DNA of 63,330 bases from Bacillota bacterium (GTDB lineage: Bacteria; Bacillota; TC1). The position numbers were made by a program, and so were the translations under genes. This document shows, piece after piece, positions 43,339-52,857 of this stretch. A model generated the notes under the pieces. That model worked only from the letters and a program-made list of their open reading frames with translations. It was not told the origin of the DNA and searched no databases. The first letter of the stretch is position 1; every line of letters starts with the position of its first letter. The stretch spans positions 1-63,330 of the forward strand of contig JAGXHY010000001.1 of assembly GCA_024635925.1 (NCBI GenBank), in the 5' to 3' direction.

Positions 43339-44373
43339 ATGGATATTAATCGTAATGAGAAAAAACGCTCAACAATAAAAGAAGTTGCAAAAAAAGCAGG
43401 AGTTTCAGTAGCTACTGTTTCAAGAGTTATGAATAATCAAAACATAGTCAAAGATGACAAAAGAAGAAAAGTCCTTAAAGCCATAGCCGAATTAAACTAT
43501 GTGCCAAATCCAGCAGCTAGAACTTTAGGTAAAAAACAAGCCTATAAAGTTGCTGTTGTAGTTCCTAATATAATGAATTATGCGTTAGCAGACATTATTA
43601 AAGGTATACAAATAACATTAGATGATAATAAAGTGGACATACTTCTTTTTAATTCAAATGAAAATCCAGAAGTAGAAAAAAGAATATTTTTAAGTCTTTC
43701 TGATAAGTTAGTAGAAGGTGCAATATTTATTGCCCAATGTGGCTCATTACATGATTTCTCCACTCTAGCAAAAAGAATACCAATAGTACTAATTGAAAGA
43801 GCAGAGAAAAATAATTATGTTGATAGATTTGAAATAAATAATGACGATGCAATGTTAAAAATAGTTGGTCATTTATACGAACTCGGACATAGAAAAATTG
43901 CTCATATGACAGGTCATTCATCTAGCTATAATTCCAAAACCTTAACAAAATCCTTTCTTAAAGCTTTAAGGAAATACAACCTACAATTTTTAGATGAATA
44001 TTTTATAAACACATCATATTCATTTCGTGGTGGTAAAGAAGGCTTAGAAAGGTTATTAGAAAAAGGTAAAGATTTCACAGCAATAGTTTGTGCATCAAAC
44101 GTGATTGCAATAGGAGCAGTTAATACAGCAATTAAAATGGGTTATAAAATACCTGAAGACTTTTCTATATCAGGTTATGATAGTTTCCCAGATATTGATG
44201 TGCTAAATCCAAGCATTACTACAATAGAATACCCTGCTTTTAACATGGGAAAACAAGCCGCAGAAGCTATACTTAAGAAATTTAATAGTGAAGCGTACAG
44301 ACTTGGTAGTGACACCATTATTAAGGTAAATTTATCAAAAGGGGAATCAACAGGAAAAGTAAGAATAGAATAA
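43339..44373 (+). CDS. LacI-family transcriptional regulator
   Basis: A 344-residue LacI/GalR regulator: helix-turn-helix TIKEVAKKAGVSVATVSRVMNN near residues 12-34, hinge helix with PNPAARTLG, then a periplasmic-binding-type sensor (GYDSFPDIDVLNPSITTIEYP). It should bind a sugar or nucleoside-like effector. No sugar gene is next to it, so its targets are not evident. A terminator lies before the following flavoprotein gene. Confidence 0.92.
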   Translation: MDINRNEKKRSTIKEVAKKAGVSVATVSRVMNNQNIVKDDKRRKVLKAIAELNYVPNPAARTLGKKQAYKVAVVVPNIMNYALADIIKGIQITLDDNKVDILLFNSNENPEVEKRIFLSLSDKLVEGAIFIAQCGSLHDFSTLAKRIPIVLIERAEKNNYVDRFEINNDDAMLKIVGHLYELGHRKIAHMTGHSSSYNSKTLTKSFLKALRKYNLQFLDEYFINTSYSFRGGKEGLERLLEKGKDFTAIVCASNVIAIGAVNTAIKMGYKIPEDFSISGYDSFPDIDVLNPSITTIEYPAFNMGKQAAEAILKKFNSEAYRLGSDTIIKVNLSKGESTGKVRIE

Positions 44374-44389
44374 GAAGAATTTATGTGGT

Positions 44390-44418
44390 AAAGTATAGGG
44401 AGACCTATACTTTTTTTT
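44390..44418 (+). terminator. Terminator after the LacI gene
   Basis: Stem AAAGTATAGG / CCTATACTTT around GAGA, then T residues that run directly into the AGGAGG ribosome site of the next gene. Confidence 0.85.
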
Positions 44419-44428
44419 AGGAGGAACA

Positions 44429-46030
44429 TTGAAATATCAATATGAAATGAAAATAGAAATAGAAAAAGAAACAGAAGAACTAGATAAACTTTTATTAGTA
44501 AAACTAAAAATTCAAAGAAATGAACTTTTATCTTGGAAACTAAAAAGAAAATCTTTAGATGCTAGAAAAAAACCTAAACTTTACTTTTCTTACCAATTTG
44601 AAATAGAATTAAAAGATAAAATCACTCAGATTTTATTAAAAAAAGGTGTGTTAAAACCAATTACTGAAAAAATAAAAATAGAAACACACAGCAAAGGTCT
44701 AAAACTAAAACAGAGGCCGGTCATAATTGGCAGTGGCCCATCAGGACTTTTATGTGCTTATAAGTTAGCTGGAAAAGGCCTTAAACCAATTATAATCGAA
44801 AGAGGCTCTGCTGTAGAAGATAGAGTAGAAGCTGTTAATAAGTATATAAGAAGTGGGGAATTTAATGAGAGAACAAACATCGCCTTTGGCGAAGGTGGAG
44901 CAGGAACATTCTCAGATGGTAAATTAACTACAAGGTCTAAAAGTCCATTGATACAAGAAGTAATAGATATCATGGTAGCTAGTGGAGCAGATAAAGATAT
45001 CAACTATATTAATAATCCACATCTTGGAACCGATGGAATAAGAGACATTATTACTAGATTAAGAAAGAAAATAATTGATAAAGGTGGAACCTATATCTTT
45101 AATAATGCCTTTAAAAAATTAGATTATAATAAAGAAAAAGATGAATTAAGTGGTATTTTATTAGAAGATAATACCTATATAGAAACAAACACGCTAATAA
45201 TTGCGATAGGTCATAGCGCAAAAGATACAATTGAATACTTGAATAAAGAGGGAATACCACTAGAAGCCAAGCCCTTTAGTGTTGGGTTTAGAATTGAACA
45301 CCAAGCTAGCTTAATAAATAAAAATCAGTATGGGAGAGATGATATAGATACCCAAACTTTATTAGGCAATAGTGAATATCATTTAACCTATAAAGGTAAC
45401 AGAGGTGTATATTCATTTTGTATGTGCCCAGGTGGAGTAGTAGTTCCAAGTAATTCATATAGTGGCGAAATAGTTACAAATGGAATGAGTTATAAAAATA
45501 GAAATGGAAAACTAAGTAATGCAGCTATTGTAGCTACAGTTGGAATAGATGATTTCCCCACTGGACCAATGGGGGGAATAAAATATCAGGAAAAAATTGA
45601 AAAGTTAGCTTTTGAATATACTGGTAAAGACTATTCAACTTTAGGGCAAAACGCAATAGACTTCGTGAACAAAGTTAAATCTACAGAGATAAAAGTAGGA
45701 TTTAAACCCTCATATTTACCAGGAATTGTTATGGGTAATTTTTGGGAAGTTCTACCACAAAATATTTGTGAAGAGTTAAAAGAGGGACTAATTGATTTTG
45801 ATAGAAAAATCCCTGGTTTTATAGATAAAGGCTTTTTAACTGGACCTGAGACAAGAACCTCTGCTCCAGTAAGAATACTAAGAGATGAAAATGCCATGAT
45901 TTTAGGATATAATGGCGTATATGCCATTGGTGAAGGAGCTGGTTATGCTGGAGGTATTGTTAGCTCTGGAATAGACGGATTGAAAATGGCATATGGACTA
46001 TTAAAAGAATATGATGGAGTGAATAATTAA
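44429..46030 (+). CDS. FAD-dependent oxidoreductase of the COG2509 type
   Basis: A 533-residue flavoprotein: about 95 N-terminal residues of a separate small domain, then the FAD-binding Rossmann motif IIGSGPSGLLCAYKLAGKG, EDRVEAVNKYI, GGAGTFSDGKLTTRSK, and YAIGEGAGYAGGIVSSGIDGLKMA at the end. The family is uncharacterised but widespread in Clostridia next to glmM. TTG start behind AGGAGG, and a one-base overlap with glmM. Confidence 0.85.
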   Translation: MKYQYEMKIEIEKETEELDKLLLVKLKIQRNELLSWKLKRKSLDARKKPKLYFSYQFEIELKDKITQILLKKGVLKPITEKIKIETHSKGLKLKQRPVIIGSGPSGLLCAYKLAGKGLKPIIIERGSAVEDRVEAVNKYIRSGEFNERTNIAFGEGGAGTFSDGKLTTRSKSPLIQEVIDIMVASGADKDINYINNPHLGTDGIRDIITRLRKKIIDKGGTYIFNNAFKKLDYNKEKDELSGILLEDNTYIETNTLIIAIGHSAKDTIEYLNKEGIPLEAKPFSVGFRIEHQASLINKNQYGRDDIDTQTLLGNSEYHLTYKGNRGVYSFCMCPGGVVVPSNSYSGEIVTNGMSYKNRNGKLSNAAIVATVGIDDFPTGPMGGIKYQEKIEKLAFEYTGKDYSTLGQNAIDFVNKVKSTEIKVGFKPSYLPGIVMGNFWEVLPQNICEELKEGLIDFDRKIPGFIDKGFLTGPETRTSAPVRILRDENAMILGYNGVYAIGEGAGYAGGIVSSGIDGLKMAYGLLKEYDGVNN

Positions 46031-47361
46031 TGGGAAGACTATTTGGAACTGATGGTATAAGGGGAATTGCCAATGAAGGTTTAACACCTGAATTAGCTTT
46101 TGATCTGGGAAGAGCAGTAGCTCACGTACTGACAAGTGATTATGAAAACCCTGTAATAACTATAGGTAAGGATACAAGAATATCAGGAGATATGCTTGAA
46201 GCCGCACTAGCTGCAGGTATATGTTCAAGAGGAGTAGATGTATATTTACTAGGAGTAATACCAACCCCAGCAATTGCCTATCTTACTAAACATCTTAAGG
46301 CACATGCAGGTGCAGTAATTTCGGCATCACATAACCCTGTTGAAGATAATGGAATTAAATTTTTCAATCAAGATGGTTTTAAATTATCAGATGAAGTAGA
46401 AGATCAAATAACAAGTTTTTTAGATGTAAGAAAAAATGAAATACCAAGACCTATTGGCAGAGGTGTTGGAAGAATAATACAATTAGATAAAGGTAAAAAA
46501 ATATATATAACAAGATTAAGCAATATCTTTAAAGATAGTATGAAAGGTCTTAAAATTGTAATAGATTCTGCTAATGGAGCAGCATCTGATATAACTCCAA
46601 AACTTTTTAAAAGTTTGGGAGCAAAGGTGATATCAATAGCTGATGAACCAAATGGACTAAATATAAATGATGATTGCGGTTCAACACATATGGAGCATTT
46701 AAGGGATAATGTAATTCAACACAAAGCGGATATAGGTATTGCCCATGATGGAGATGCTGACAGAATGCTTGCAGTTGATGAATTAGGCAGGATAGTTGAT
46801 GGAGACCAAATTATGGCCATATGTGCTAAATTTCTTAAGGATAAAAAAGAACTTGTTGGTGGCAAATTAGTTGGAACAGTAATGAGTAACCTTGGACTTA
46901 ATAAATTCTGTGAAGCTCATGATATAGAATTTATTGCTGCAAATGTAGGGGATAGATATGTGCTAGAAGAAATGCAAAAAAGTGGAGCAGTATTAGGTGG
47001 AGAGCAATCAGGCCATGTAATATTTAGCAAATATAATACAACTGGTGATGGACCATTAACAGCCTTAATGCTTATTAAAGCAATGAAAAACAATGGTAAA
47101 AAACTATCAGAACTAGCTGATACTATGAAGATATACCCTCAAGTTTTAAAAAACATTAAAGTTAAAGATAAAGAAGCTTCAATGAATAAAGTTGAATTCT
47201 TAGAAGGAATTAAAATAGCCGAAAAAGAATTAGGGGATAAAGGGAGAATATTAGTAAGGCCCTCGGGAACAGAATCATTAATTAGAATTATGGCTGAAGG
47301 TGAGAACCTAGAAGATATAGAAATAATAGTTAAAAAAATAAGTGAATTATTAGTGAAATAG
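46030..47361 (+). CDS. glmM: Phosphoglucosamine mutase
   Basis: A 443-residue GlmM: LFGTDGIRG at the start, active site ISASHNP with the phosphoserine near Ser100, the metal loop DGDADR, and RPSGTESLIRIMAEG at the end. It converts glucosamine-6-phosphate to glucosamine-1-phosphate for UDP-GlcNAc. It overlaps the flavoprotein gene by one base, and glmS follows. Confidence 0.95.
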   Translation: MGRLFGTDGIRGIANEGLTPELAFDLGRAVAHVLTSDYENPVITIGKDTRISGDMLEAALAAGICSRGVDVYLLGVIPTPAIAYLTKHLKAHAGAVISASHNPVEDNGIKFFNQDGFKLSDEVEDQITSFLDVRKNEIPRPIGRGVGRIIQLDKGKKIYITRLSNIFKDSMKGLKIVIDSANGAASDITPKLFKSLGAKVISIADEPNGLNINDDCGSTHMEHLRDNVIQHKADIGIAHDGDADRMLAVDELGRIVDGDQIMAICAKFLKDKKELVGGKLVGTVMSNLGLNKFCEAHDIEFIAANVGDRYVLEEMQKSGAVLGGEQSGHVIFSKYNTTGDGPLTALMLIKAMKNNGKKLSELADTMKIYPQVLKNIKVKDKEASMNKVEFLEGIKIAEKELGDKGRILVRPSGTESLIRIMAEGENLEDIEIIVKKISELLVK

Positions 47362-47364
47362 AGA

Positions 47365-47388
47365 AAAGACCTGATTATCAGGTCTTTA
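47365..47388 (+). terminator. Hairpin between glmM and glmS
   Basis: Stem AAAGACCTGA / TCAGGTCTTT around TTA. The T run just after is short, so it may terminate only partly. Confidence 0.6.
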
Positions 47389-47470
47389 ACTTTACTTGAT
47401 TTTTTATTTTTAAAAAGTTAAAATTAAGAAGTTAAAAAGTTTATTTTTAAAAATTTTTGGAGGACAGAAT

Positions 47471-49288
47471 ATGTGTGGAATTGTAGGATATATTGGAGAT
47501 AAAAAGGCTCAGGATGTCTTGCTTAGTGGTCTAAAAAGACTTGAATATCGCGGGTATGATTCAGCAGGAATAGGTGTTATTGAAGATAATGATATAAAAG
47601 TCATAAAATCGAAAGGGAACCTAGCTGTTCTTATAAATAAAGTTGGTGATGAAACAATAGGAACACAAGGTATTGGCCATACTAGATGGGCAACTCATGG
47701 TAAACCTTGTGACGAAAATTCCCATCCTCATTTAAGTGAAAATGGTAAATTTTGTCTGGTACATAATGGGATAATTGAAAATTATTTAGAGTTAAAAAAG
47801 GAATTAATTGGAAAAGGATACAATTTTAAATCTGACACAGATTCTGAAGTGATAGTTAATTTATTTCAATTATTTGATGACGGTGATTTTATTTCAACAA
47901 CTAAAAAAGTAACTGGGAAAATTGAAGGATCATATGCTATTGGTGTTATTGATAAAGAAAATAGTGATGAATTTTTAGTAGTACGAAAGGATAGTCCTTT
48001 AGTAGTAGGAGTAGGCAGAGGAGAAAATTTTATAGCTTCAGATATTCCTGCAATATTAGAATACACAAAAAATATTTATATACTTGATGATGGTGAAATA
48101 GCTTTAATAAGTCGTGATGATGTGAAAATATTTGATAAAGCTGGAAATAGAATTACTAAGAAACTAAGAGAAATAACCTGGAGTTTAGAATCGGCAGAAA
48201 AACAAGGTTATGAACACTTTATGCTTAAAGAAATAAACGAACAACCTGAAGCAATAAGAAAAACTTTAGCAGGAAGAATAAAAAATGATTTAGTCGATCT
48301 AAATCTTAATATGGATGATGCATATGTTAAGTCAATTAATAAAATAGCTATTGTGGCTTGTGGAACAGCTAATTATGCAGGAAGAGTTGTAGGACATCTG
48401 ATTGAAGATAAGTTAAGAATACCAGTATTAGTATCTTACGCTTCAGAGTTTAGATACAATAATCCTATAATTGATGAAAAGACTTTGACCATTGTTATTA
48501 GCCAATCTGGAGAAACAGCAGATACTTTAGCTGGATTAAGAGAATCTAAAGGCAGGGGATCAAAAATTGTAGCTATCACTAATGTAGTAGAATCTTCAGT
48601 TGCTAGAGAAGCAGATTATGTAATATACACACAAGCTGGACCTGAAATAGCTGTAGCCTCAACAAAAGCCTACACTACTCAAATTATTGCATTATTTATG
48701 TTATTGATAGAATTAGGATTTAAAAGAGATATTCTAGACGTAGCCACAATAAATGAATGGGTAAAGGAAATGCAATCAGTTCCTGAGAAAATGCAACTTA
48801 TTTTGGAAAATTCTCAGTTGATTAAGAATTATGCAGAACAAATAAAAGATAGTAGCAGTTTATTCTTCATAGGTAGAGGCGTTGATAGTGTTAGTTGTCT
48901 AGAAGGAGCACTAAAACTAAAAGAAATATCATATATCCATGCAGAAGCTTATCCGGCAGGGGAATTAAAACATGGAACTCTAGCTCTAATAACTGATGAT
49001 GTTCCAGTAATCGCTATTGGGACAAATAAAGTTTTGATGGATAAAATCATCAGTAATATTGCAGAAGTTAAAACTAGAGGTGCATCAACTTATGGAGTTG
49101 GTTTCGAAGATGAAAATAAATTGATAGCTGAAGTAGACTATTATATACCGATACCAAGAATTTCAGAGGCATTAGCTCCATTGTTAGCAGTAATACCATT
49201 ACAATTATTAGCCTATTATACATCAGTTGTAAAAGGTAATGATGTTGATAAACCGAGAAATTTGGCAAAGAGTGTAACTGTAGAATAA
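47471..49288 (+). CDS. glmS: Glutamine-fructose-6-phosphate aminotransferase
   Basis: A 605-residue GlmS: MCGIVGYIG with the nucleophile Cys after the initiator Met, GHTRWATHG in the glutaminase domain, two SIS sugar-isomerase domains (SQSGETADT, STKAYTTQ), and the C-terminal KPRNLAKSVTVE. It makes glucosamine-6-phosphate. TTGGAGG precedes the ATG. The 109 bases upstream are too short and unlike the glmS ribozyme, so control differs here. Confidence 0.95.
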   Translation: MCGIVGYIGDKKAQDVLLSGLKRLEYRGYDSAGIGVIEDNDIKVIKSKGNLAVLINKVGDETIGTQGIGHTRWATHGKPCDENSHPHLSENGKFCLVHNGIIENYLELKKELIGKGYNFKSDTDSEVIVNLFQLFDDGDFISTTKKVTGKIEGSYAIGVIDKENSDEFLVVRKDSPLVVGVGRGENFIASDIPAILEYTKNIYILDDGEIALISRDDVKIFDKAGNRITKKLREITWSLESAEKQGYEHFMLKEINEQPEAIRKTLAGRIKNDLVDLNLNMDDAYVKSINKIAIVACGTANYAGRVVGHLIEDKLRIPVLVSYASEFRYNNPIIDEKTLTIVISQSGETADTLAGLRESKGRGSKIVAITNVVESSVAREADYVIYTQAGPEIAVASTKAYTTQIIALFMLLIELGFKRDILDVATINEWVKEMQSVPEKMQLILENSQLIKNYAEQIKDSSSLFFIGRGVDSVSCLEGALKLKEISYIHAEAYPAGELKHGTLALITDDVPVIAIGTNKVLMDKIISNIAEVKTRGASTYGVGFEDENKLIAEVDYYIPIPRISEALAPLLAVIPLQLLAYYTSVVKGNDVDKPRNLAKSVTVE

Positions 49289-49349
49289 TTTCCTTAAAAG
49301 TAATGCTTTTTTTGTTATGATATGCTATTCTTAATTTAGAATAGGTGTT

Positions 49350-49383
49350 AAAAGGAATTCCCCATATCGGGGAGTCCTTTTTA
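49350..49383 (+). terminator. Terminator after glmS
   Basis: Stem AAAAGGAATTCCCC against GGGGAGTCCTTTT with one bulge, then T residues. Confidence 0.8.
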
Positions 49384-49406
49384 ATTGAAGAAAAAAGAGT
49401 TATATC

Positions 49407-49435
49407 TTGACAGATAACCCTATTTGTTATAAAAT
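49407..49435 (+). promoter_or_regulatory. Promoter of rpmG-secE-nusG
   Basis: TTGACA at 49407-49412 and TAAAAT at 49430-49435 with 17 bases between. Confidence 0.75.
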
Positions 49436-49481
49436 TGGTTAGTCTAAGTAAGTGGCTAATATAGGCTGGAGGTGTAGAAAT

Positions 49482-49631
49482 ATGAGAGTTGGAATTACCC
49501 TAGAATGCACACAGTGTAAAAATAGAAATTATTCTACTAGTAAAAACAAGAAAAATACAACTGAACGTATAGAACTTAAAAAGTACTGTAATACGTGTAA
49601 AGAACAAACTGTTCATAAAGAAACTAAGTAG
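49482..49631 (+). CDS. rpmG: Ribosomal protein L33
   Basis: A 49-residue L33 with two CxxC pairs (CTQC, CNTC), so the zinc-binding form. [17 protein letters not shown] is the family start. GGAGGTG precedes the ATG at 49482. The rpmG-secE-nusG order is standard in Bacillota. Confidence 0.95.
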   Translation: MRVGITLECTQCKNRNYSTSKNKKNTTERIELKKYCNTCKEQTVHKETK

Positions 49632-49648
49632 TAAAGGAAAAAGAAAAA

Positions 49649-49894
49649 ATGGCATTAAAAACTAAAGAAAAAGAAAAGGCTAAGAATTCTCAAAAGCCTC
49701 AAAAAGGAAATAAGGAAAAAACAAATATCTTTAAAGGTATGGTTCGTGAACTTAAAAAAGTTACATGGCCTACTAAGAAAGAAACTATTGTCTATACTAT
49801 AGTGGTAGTTGTTACAGTGATTGTTTTCGCTTTAGTTATTAGTGTTTATGATTTATTCCTTAAGAACTTGATTGAGACAATGTTATCTTGGTAA
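49649..49894 (+). CDS. secE: Preprotein translocase subunit SecE
   Basis: An 81-residue protein: a lysine-rich N-terminus, then RELKKVTWPTKKE, the SecE amphipathic helix motif, and one membrane helix. SecE is the clamp of the SecYEG channel. AAAGGAAA precedes the ATG. Confidence 0.95.
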   Translation: MALKTKEKEKAKNSQKPQKGNKEKTNIFKGMVRELKKVTWPTKKETIVYTIVVVVTVIVFALVISVYDLFLKNLIETMLSW

Positions 49895-49908
49895 AGTGGG
49901 TGAATTAA

Positions 49909-50445
49909 GTGGAAAACGAAAAACGTTGGTATGTTGTTCACGTCTATTCAGGTTATGAAAAAAAAGTTAAAGCAAATCTTGAAAAAAGAATTCATACTAC
50001 AGGTATGGAAGATAAAATCTTTAGCATCTTAATTCCTGAAGAAGAAGAAATGATGACAACAAAAACAGGCATAAAGAAAATTGTTGCTAAAAAAGTTTAC
50101 CCTGGATATATTATGGTAGAGATGGTAATGGCAGACGATTCTTGGTATATTGTGAGAAACACTCAGGGCGTAACAGGCTTCGTTGGTTCTGGATCAAGAC
50201 CAGTTCCTTTAGAAGAATATGAAATGGATAAAATATATAAGTTAATGGGATTAAAGAAAAAATTGGTAGAATTTAAGAGCCAAGTTGGTGAAAAAGTTCA
50301 AGTTACTGATGGCCCATTTGCAGATTTTGTTGGGATAATTACTGATATTGATAGTGATAAAGGTAGAGTACATGTTCTTGTTTCTATGTTTGGAAGAGAA
50401 ACTCCTTTAGAACTAAATTTTGATCAGGTTAATGAATTAGATTAA
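49909..50445 (+). CDS. nusG: Transcription factor NusG
   Basis: A 178-residue NusG: NGN domain (KRWYVVHVYSGYEKKV, VYPGYIMVEM, VRNTQGVTGFVG) and C-terminal KOW domain (VQVTDGPFADFVGIITDID). It tunes RNA polymerase pausing and termination. GTG start, 14 bases after secE. Confidence 0.95.
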   Translation: MENEKRWYVVHVYSGYEKKVKANLEKRIHTTGMEDKIFSILIPEEEEMMTTKTGIKKIVAKKVYPGYIMVEMVMADDSWYIVRNTQGVTGFVGSGSRPVPLEEYEMDKIYKLMGLKKKLVEFKSQVGEKVQVTDGPFADFVGIITDIDSDKGRVHVLVSMFGRETPLELNFDQVNELD

Positions 50446-50460
50446 AAGGAGGTGAAATAG

Positions 50461-50886
50461 ATGGCAAAAAAAGTAACAGGTTTAATTAAATTACAAGTTA
50501 AAGGTGGTATGGCTAATCCAGCTCCTCCAGTAGGTCCTGCTTTAGGTCAACACGGTGTTAACATCATGGCTTTTTGTAAAGAGTTTAATGAAAAAACACA
50601 ACAACAAAATGGTACTGTTATTCCAGTAGTAATTACTGTATATGAAGACAGATCATTTAGTTTTATTATGAAAACCCCTCCAGCACCAGTTTTATTAAAA
50701 AAAGCTGCTGGCATAGACAAGGGATCTGCAGTTCCTAACACAACTAAAGTAGCGAAAGTTACCAAAGCACAAATAAAGGAAATTGCTGAATATAAAATGG
50801 AAGATTTAAACGCACATACAATTGATGCTGCAATGTCAATCATTGAAGGCACAGCAAGAAGTATGGGAATTACTGTAGAAGAGTAA
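50461..50886 (+). CDS. rplK: Ribosomal protein L11
   Basis: A 141-residue L11: [22 protein letters not shown] at the N-terminus and an rRNA-binding C-terminal domain. It is part of the GTPase-associated centre. AAGGAGGTG precedes the ATG. Confidence 0.97.
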   Translation: MAKKVTGLIKLQVKGGMANPAPPVGPALGQHGVNIMAFCKEFNEKTQQQNGTVIPVVITVYEDRSFSFIMKTPPAPVLLKKAAGIDKGSAVPNTTKVAKVTKAQIKEIAEYKMEDLNAHTIDAAMSIIEGTARSMGITVEE

Positions 50887-50893
50887 TTAATAA

Positions 50894-50919
50894 GTGGGAG
50901 GCTAGTCCGTTTGTACCAC
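50894..50919 (+). promoter_or_regulatory. Possible L1-binding site between rplK and rplA
   Basis: GTGGGAGG and GTACCAC frame a short loop, with GTGG paired to CCAC, just ahead of AGGAGG of rplA. A similar GTGGGAGG-TACCAC element lies at this place in other Bacillota and resembles the L1 site of 23S rRNA. L1 binding here would give autorepression. Confidence 0.5.
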
Positions 50920-50932
50920 GAGGAGGAAAAAT

Positions 50933-51628
50933 ATGTCTAAAAAAGGAAAAAGATTTGTAGATTCAATAAAAAAAGTTGAAATTGACAAATTCTATGATGT
51001 CAAAGAAGGAATGGCTTTAGTTAAAGAAATAGCTAATGCTAAGTTTGACGAAACAATTGAAGCCCATGTAAGACTTGGAGTAGATCCAAGACACGCTGAT
51101 CAGCAAGTTCGTGATACAGTAGTGCTACCACATGGAACAGGTAAAAACAAAAGGATATTAGTGTTTGCTAAAGGCGAAAAAGAAAAAGAAGCTTTAGAAG
51201 CAGGAGCTGATTATGCTGGAGTAGAAGAATATGTAACTAAGATCCAAGGCGGTTGGTTTGATTTTGATGTAGTTGTTGCTACACCTGATACAATGTCTAT
51301 CGTTGGTAAGTTAGGTAAAGTCCTAGGCCCAAGAGGTTTAATGCCAAATCCTAAAACTGGAACTGTTACTATGGATGTTAAAAAAGCAATTGATGAAATT
51401 AAAGCAGGTAAAATTGAATTCCGTGTTGATAAAGGTGGAATTTTGCACATTGGTTTTGGTAAAGCTTCATTCGATCCTGAAAAGCTTGAAGATAACTTCA
51501 AAGCTTTCATGAGCGCAGTAGTTAAAGTAAGACCAGCAGCGGCAAAAGGAACATATATTAAATCAATTACAGTTAAATCAACAATGAGCCCTGGAGTTAA
51601 GATAGCAGTTGCCGAAGTAAACAAATAA
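50933..51628 (+). CDS. rplA: Ribosomal protein L1
   Basis: A 231-residue L1: [12 protein letters not shown] at the start, the [30 protein letters not shown] signature near residues 118-145, and [10 protein letters not shown]. It binds 23S rRNA near the E site and represses its own mRNA. AGGAGG precedes the ATG. Confidence 0.97.
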   Translation: MSKKGKRFVDSIKKVEIDKFYDVKEGMALVKEIANAKFDETIEAHVRLGVDPRHADQQVRDTVVLPHGTGKNKRILVFAKGEKEKEALEAGADYAGVEEYVTKIQGGWFDFDVVVATPDTMSIVGKLGKVLGPRGLMPNPKTGTVTMDVKKAIDEIKAGKIEFRVDKGGILHIGFGKASFDPEKLEDNFKAFMSAVVKVRPAAAKGTYIKSITVKSTMSPGVKIAVAEVNK

Positions 51629-51634
51629 ATTGAT

Positions 51635-51663
51635 TTGACTATTTCTCCTAATGATGTTAGCAT
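51635..51663 (+). promoter_or_regulatory. Promoter of rplJ-rplL
   Basis: TTGACT at 51635-51640 and TAGCAT at 51658-51663 with 17 bases between, so transcription would start near 51670, just before the L10 leader. Confidence 0.6.
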
Positions 51664-51679
51664 TATAGGAGTGAAAAAT

Positions 51680-51783
51680 AAATAACGAATACTGTAGACA
51701 GTAGGTGCTTAAGCATAAATTCCTACCGAGGTTAAGATGATTTGATATCATATAACCCTAGCTGTCTATAGCTAGGGTTTTTA
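51680..51783 (+). promoter_or_regulatory. Ribosomal protein L10 leader
   Basis: The stretch carries the L10-leader core (CTGTAGACAGTAGGTGCTT, then TCCTACCGAGGTTA) followed by the hairpin AACCCTAGCT / AGCTAGGGTT (51754-51779) and T residues. In Bacillota the L10(L12)4 complex binds this leader and lowers expression of rplJ-rplL. The hairpin acts as an attenuator. Confidence 0.85.
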
Positions 51784-51803
51784 TATGGTGAGGAGGTGTA
51801 ATA

Positions 51804-52295
51804 GTGAAGCAAGTAATAGTTGAAAAACAAGCATTAGTTTCTGAAATAAAAGAAAAAATAGCCGCTTCCACATCTATAGTTATAACAGACTATAGAGGTT
51901 TAAGAGTAGATGAAGTGACTGAATTAAGAAATAAATTGAGAAATGAAGGCGTTGAGTATAAAGTTCTTAAAAACAATTTAGTTAGAAGAGCTTGCATTGA
52001 TTCAGGAATTGAAGGTTTAGATGAAGTTTTAAGAGGACCAACTGCTGTAGCTTTTAGTAATGACGCAATTGCTCCATCAAAAATAATATTTGAATTTTTG
52101 AAAAAACATAAAAAATTAGAAGTTAAAGGTGGATTGCTTGATGGTAAAGTTATGGATATAGCTCAACTACAAGAATTAAGCAACATACCTTCAAAAGAAA
52201 TTCTATTAAGCCAACTAGTTGGAGTATTTGTTACTGCAATGAGGAATTTCATTGGTGCAGTAGATGTACTTAGAGAGAAAAATGAAGAAGCATAA
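51804..52295 (+). CDS. rplJ: Ribosomal protein L10
   Basis: A 163-residue L10: [22 protein letters not shown] at the start and a C-terminal helix for L7/L12 binding. It anchors the ribosomal stalk. GTG start behind GAGGAGGTG, downstream of the L10 leader. Confidence 0.97.
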   Translation: MKQVIVEKQALVSEIKEKIAASTSIVITDYRGLRVDEVTELRNKLRNEGVEYKVLKNNLVRRACIDSGIEGLDEVLRGPTAVAFSNDAIAPSKIIFEFLKKHKKLEVKGGLLDGKVMDIAQLQELSNIPSKEILLSQLVGVFVTAMRNFIGAVDVLREKNEEA

Positions 52296-52327
52296 AAAGA
52301 TTAAAGGACAGAGAGGAGAATAAATTA

Positions 52328-52693
52328 ATGAGTAAAGTAGAACAAGTAATTGATATCGTTAAAGAAATGACGGTTTTAGAATTAAGCGAATTAGTAAAAA
52401 CATTTGAAGAGGTATTTGGCGTAACAGCAGCAGCTCCAGTAGCAGCAGCAGCAGCAGCAACAGCTGCACCAGAGGAAGAACAAACTGAATTTGATGTAAT
52501 TCTTGCTGAAATTGGACCAACTAAAATTGGTGTAATTAAAGTGGTTAGAGATCTAAGTGGTCTTGGACTAAAAGAAGCTAAAGAATTAGTTGAAGGAGCA
52601 CCTCAAAAAATTAAAGAAGCCGTAAGCAAAGATGTAGCCGAGGAAGTAAAAGCTAAATTAGAAGCAGCTGGTGCAAAAGTAGAAATCAAGTAA
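52328..52693 (+). CDS. rplL: Ribosomal protein L7/L12
   Basis: A 121-residue L7/L12: N-terminal dimer domain ([15 protein letters not shown]), an alanine-rich hinge (residues 34-47), and the C-terminal factor-binding domain ([27 protein letters not shown]). It recruits translation GTPases. GAGAGGAG precedes the ATG. Confidence 0.97.
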   Translation: MSKVEQVIDIVKEMTVLELSELVKTFEEVFGVTAAAPVAAAAAATAAPEEEQTEFDVILAEIGPTKIGVIKVVRDLSGLGLKEAKELVEGAPQKIKEAVSKDVAEEVKAKLEAAGAKVEIK

Positions 52694-52706
52694 TTGAATT
52701 TTATTT

Positions 52707-52739
52707 AAAGAACCTGTGTCAACACAGGTTCTTTTTTTA
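52707..52739 (+). terminator. Terminator after rplL
   Basis: Thirteen-base perfect arms AAAGAACCTGTGT / ACACAGGTTCTTT around CA, then T residues. It separates rplL from the rpoB promoter. Confidence 0.9.
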
Positions 52740-52748
52740 GTATAACAG

Positions 52749-52777
52749 TTGACATACACTTAATATAACAGTATAAT
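52749..52777 (+). promoter_or_regulatory. Consensus promoter of rpoB-rpoC
   Basis: TTGACA at 52749-52754 and TATAAT at 52772-52777, both perfect, with exactly 17 bases between. Confidence 0.9.
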
Positions 52778-52857
52778 GATTAAATGTAATAATGGGTAAA
52801 TTTTACCATTTACTATTAAACAATATCAAAATAATAGAAATCCAGGAGGTGTCAATC

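Noticed and set aside
47362-47470. glmS ribozyme upstream of glmS
   Set aside because: The gap is only 109 bases, AT-rich, and lacks the conserved ribozyme core; only a simple hairpin is visible.
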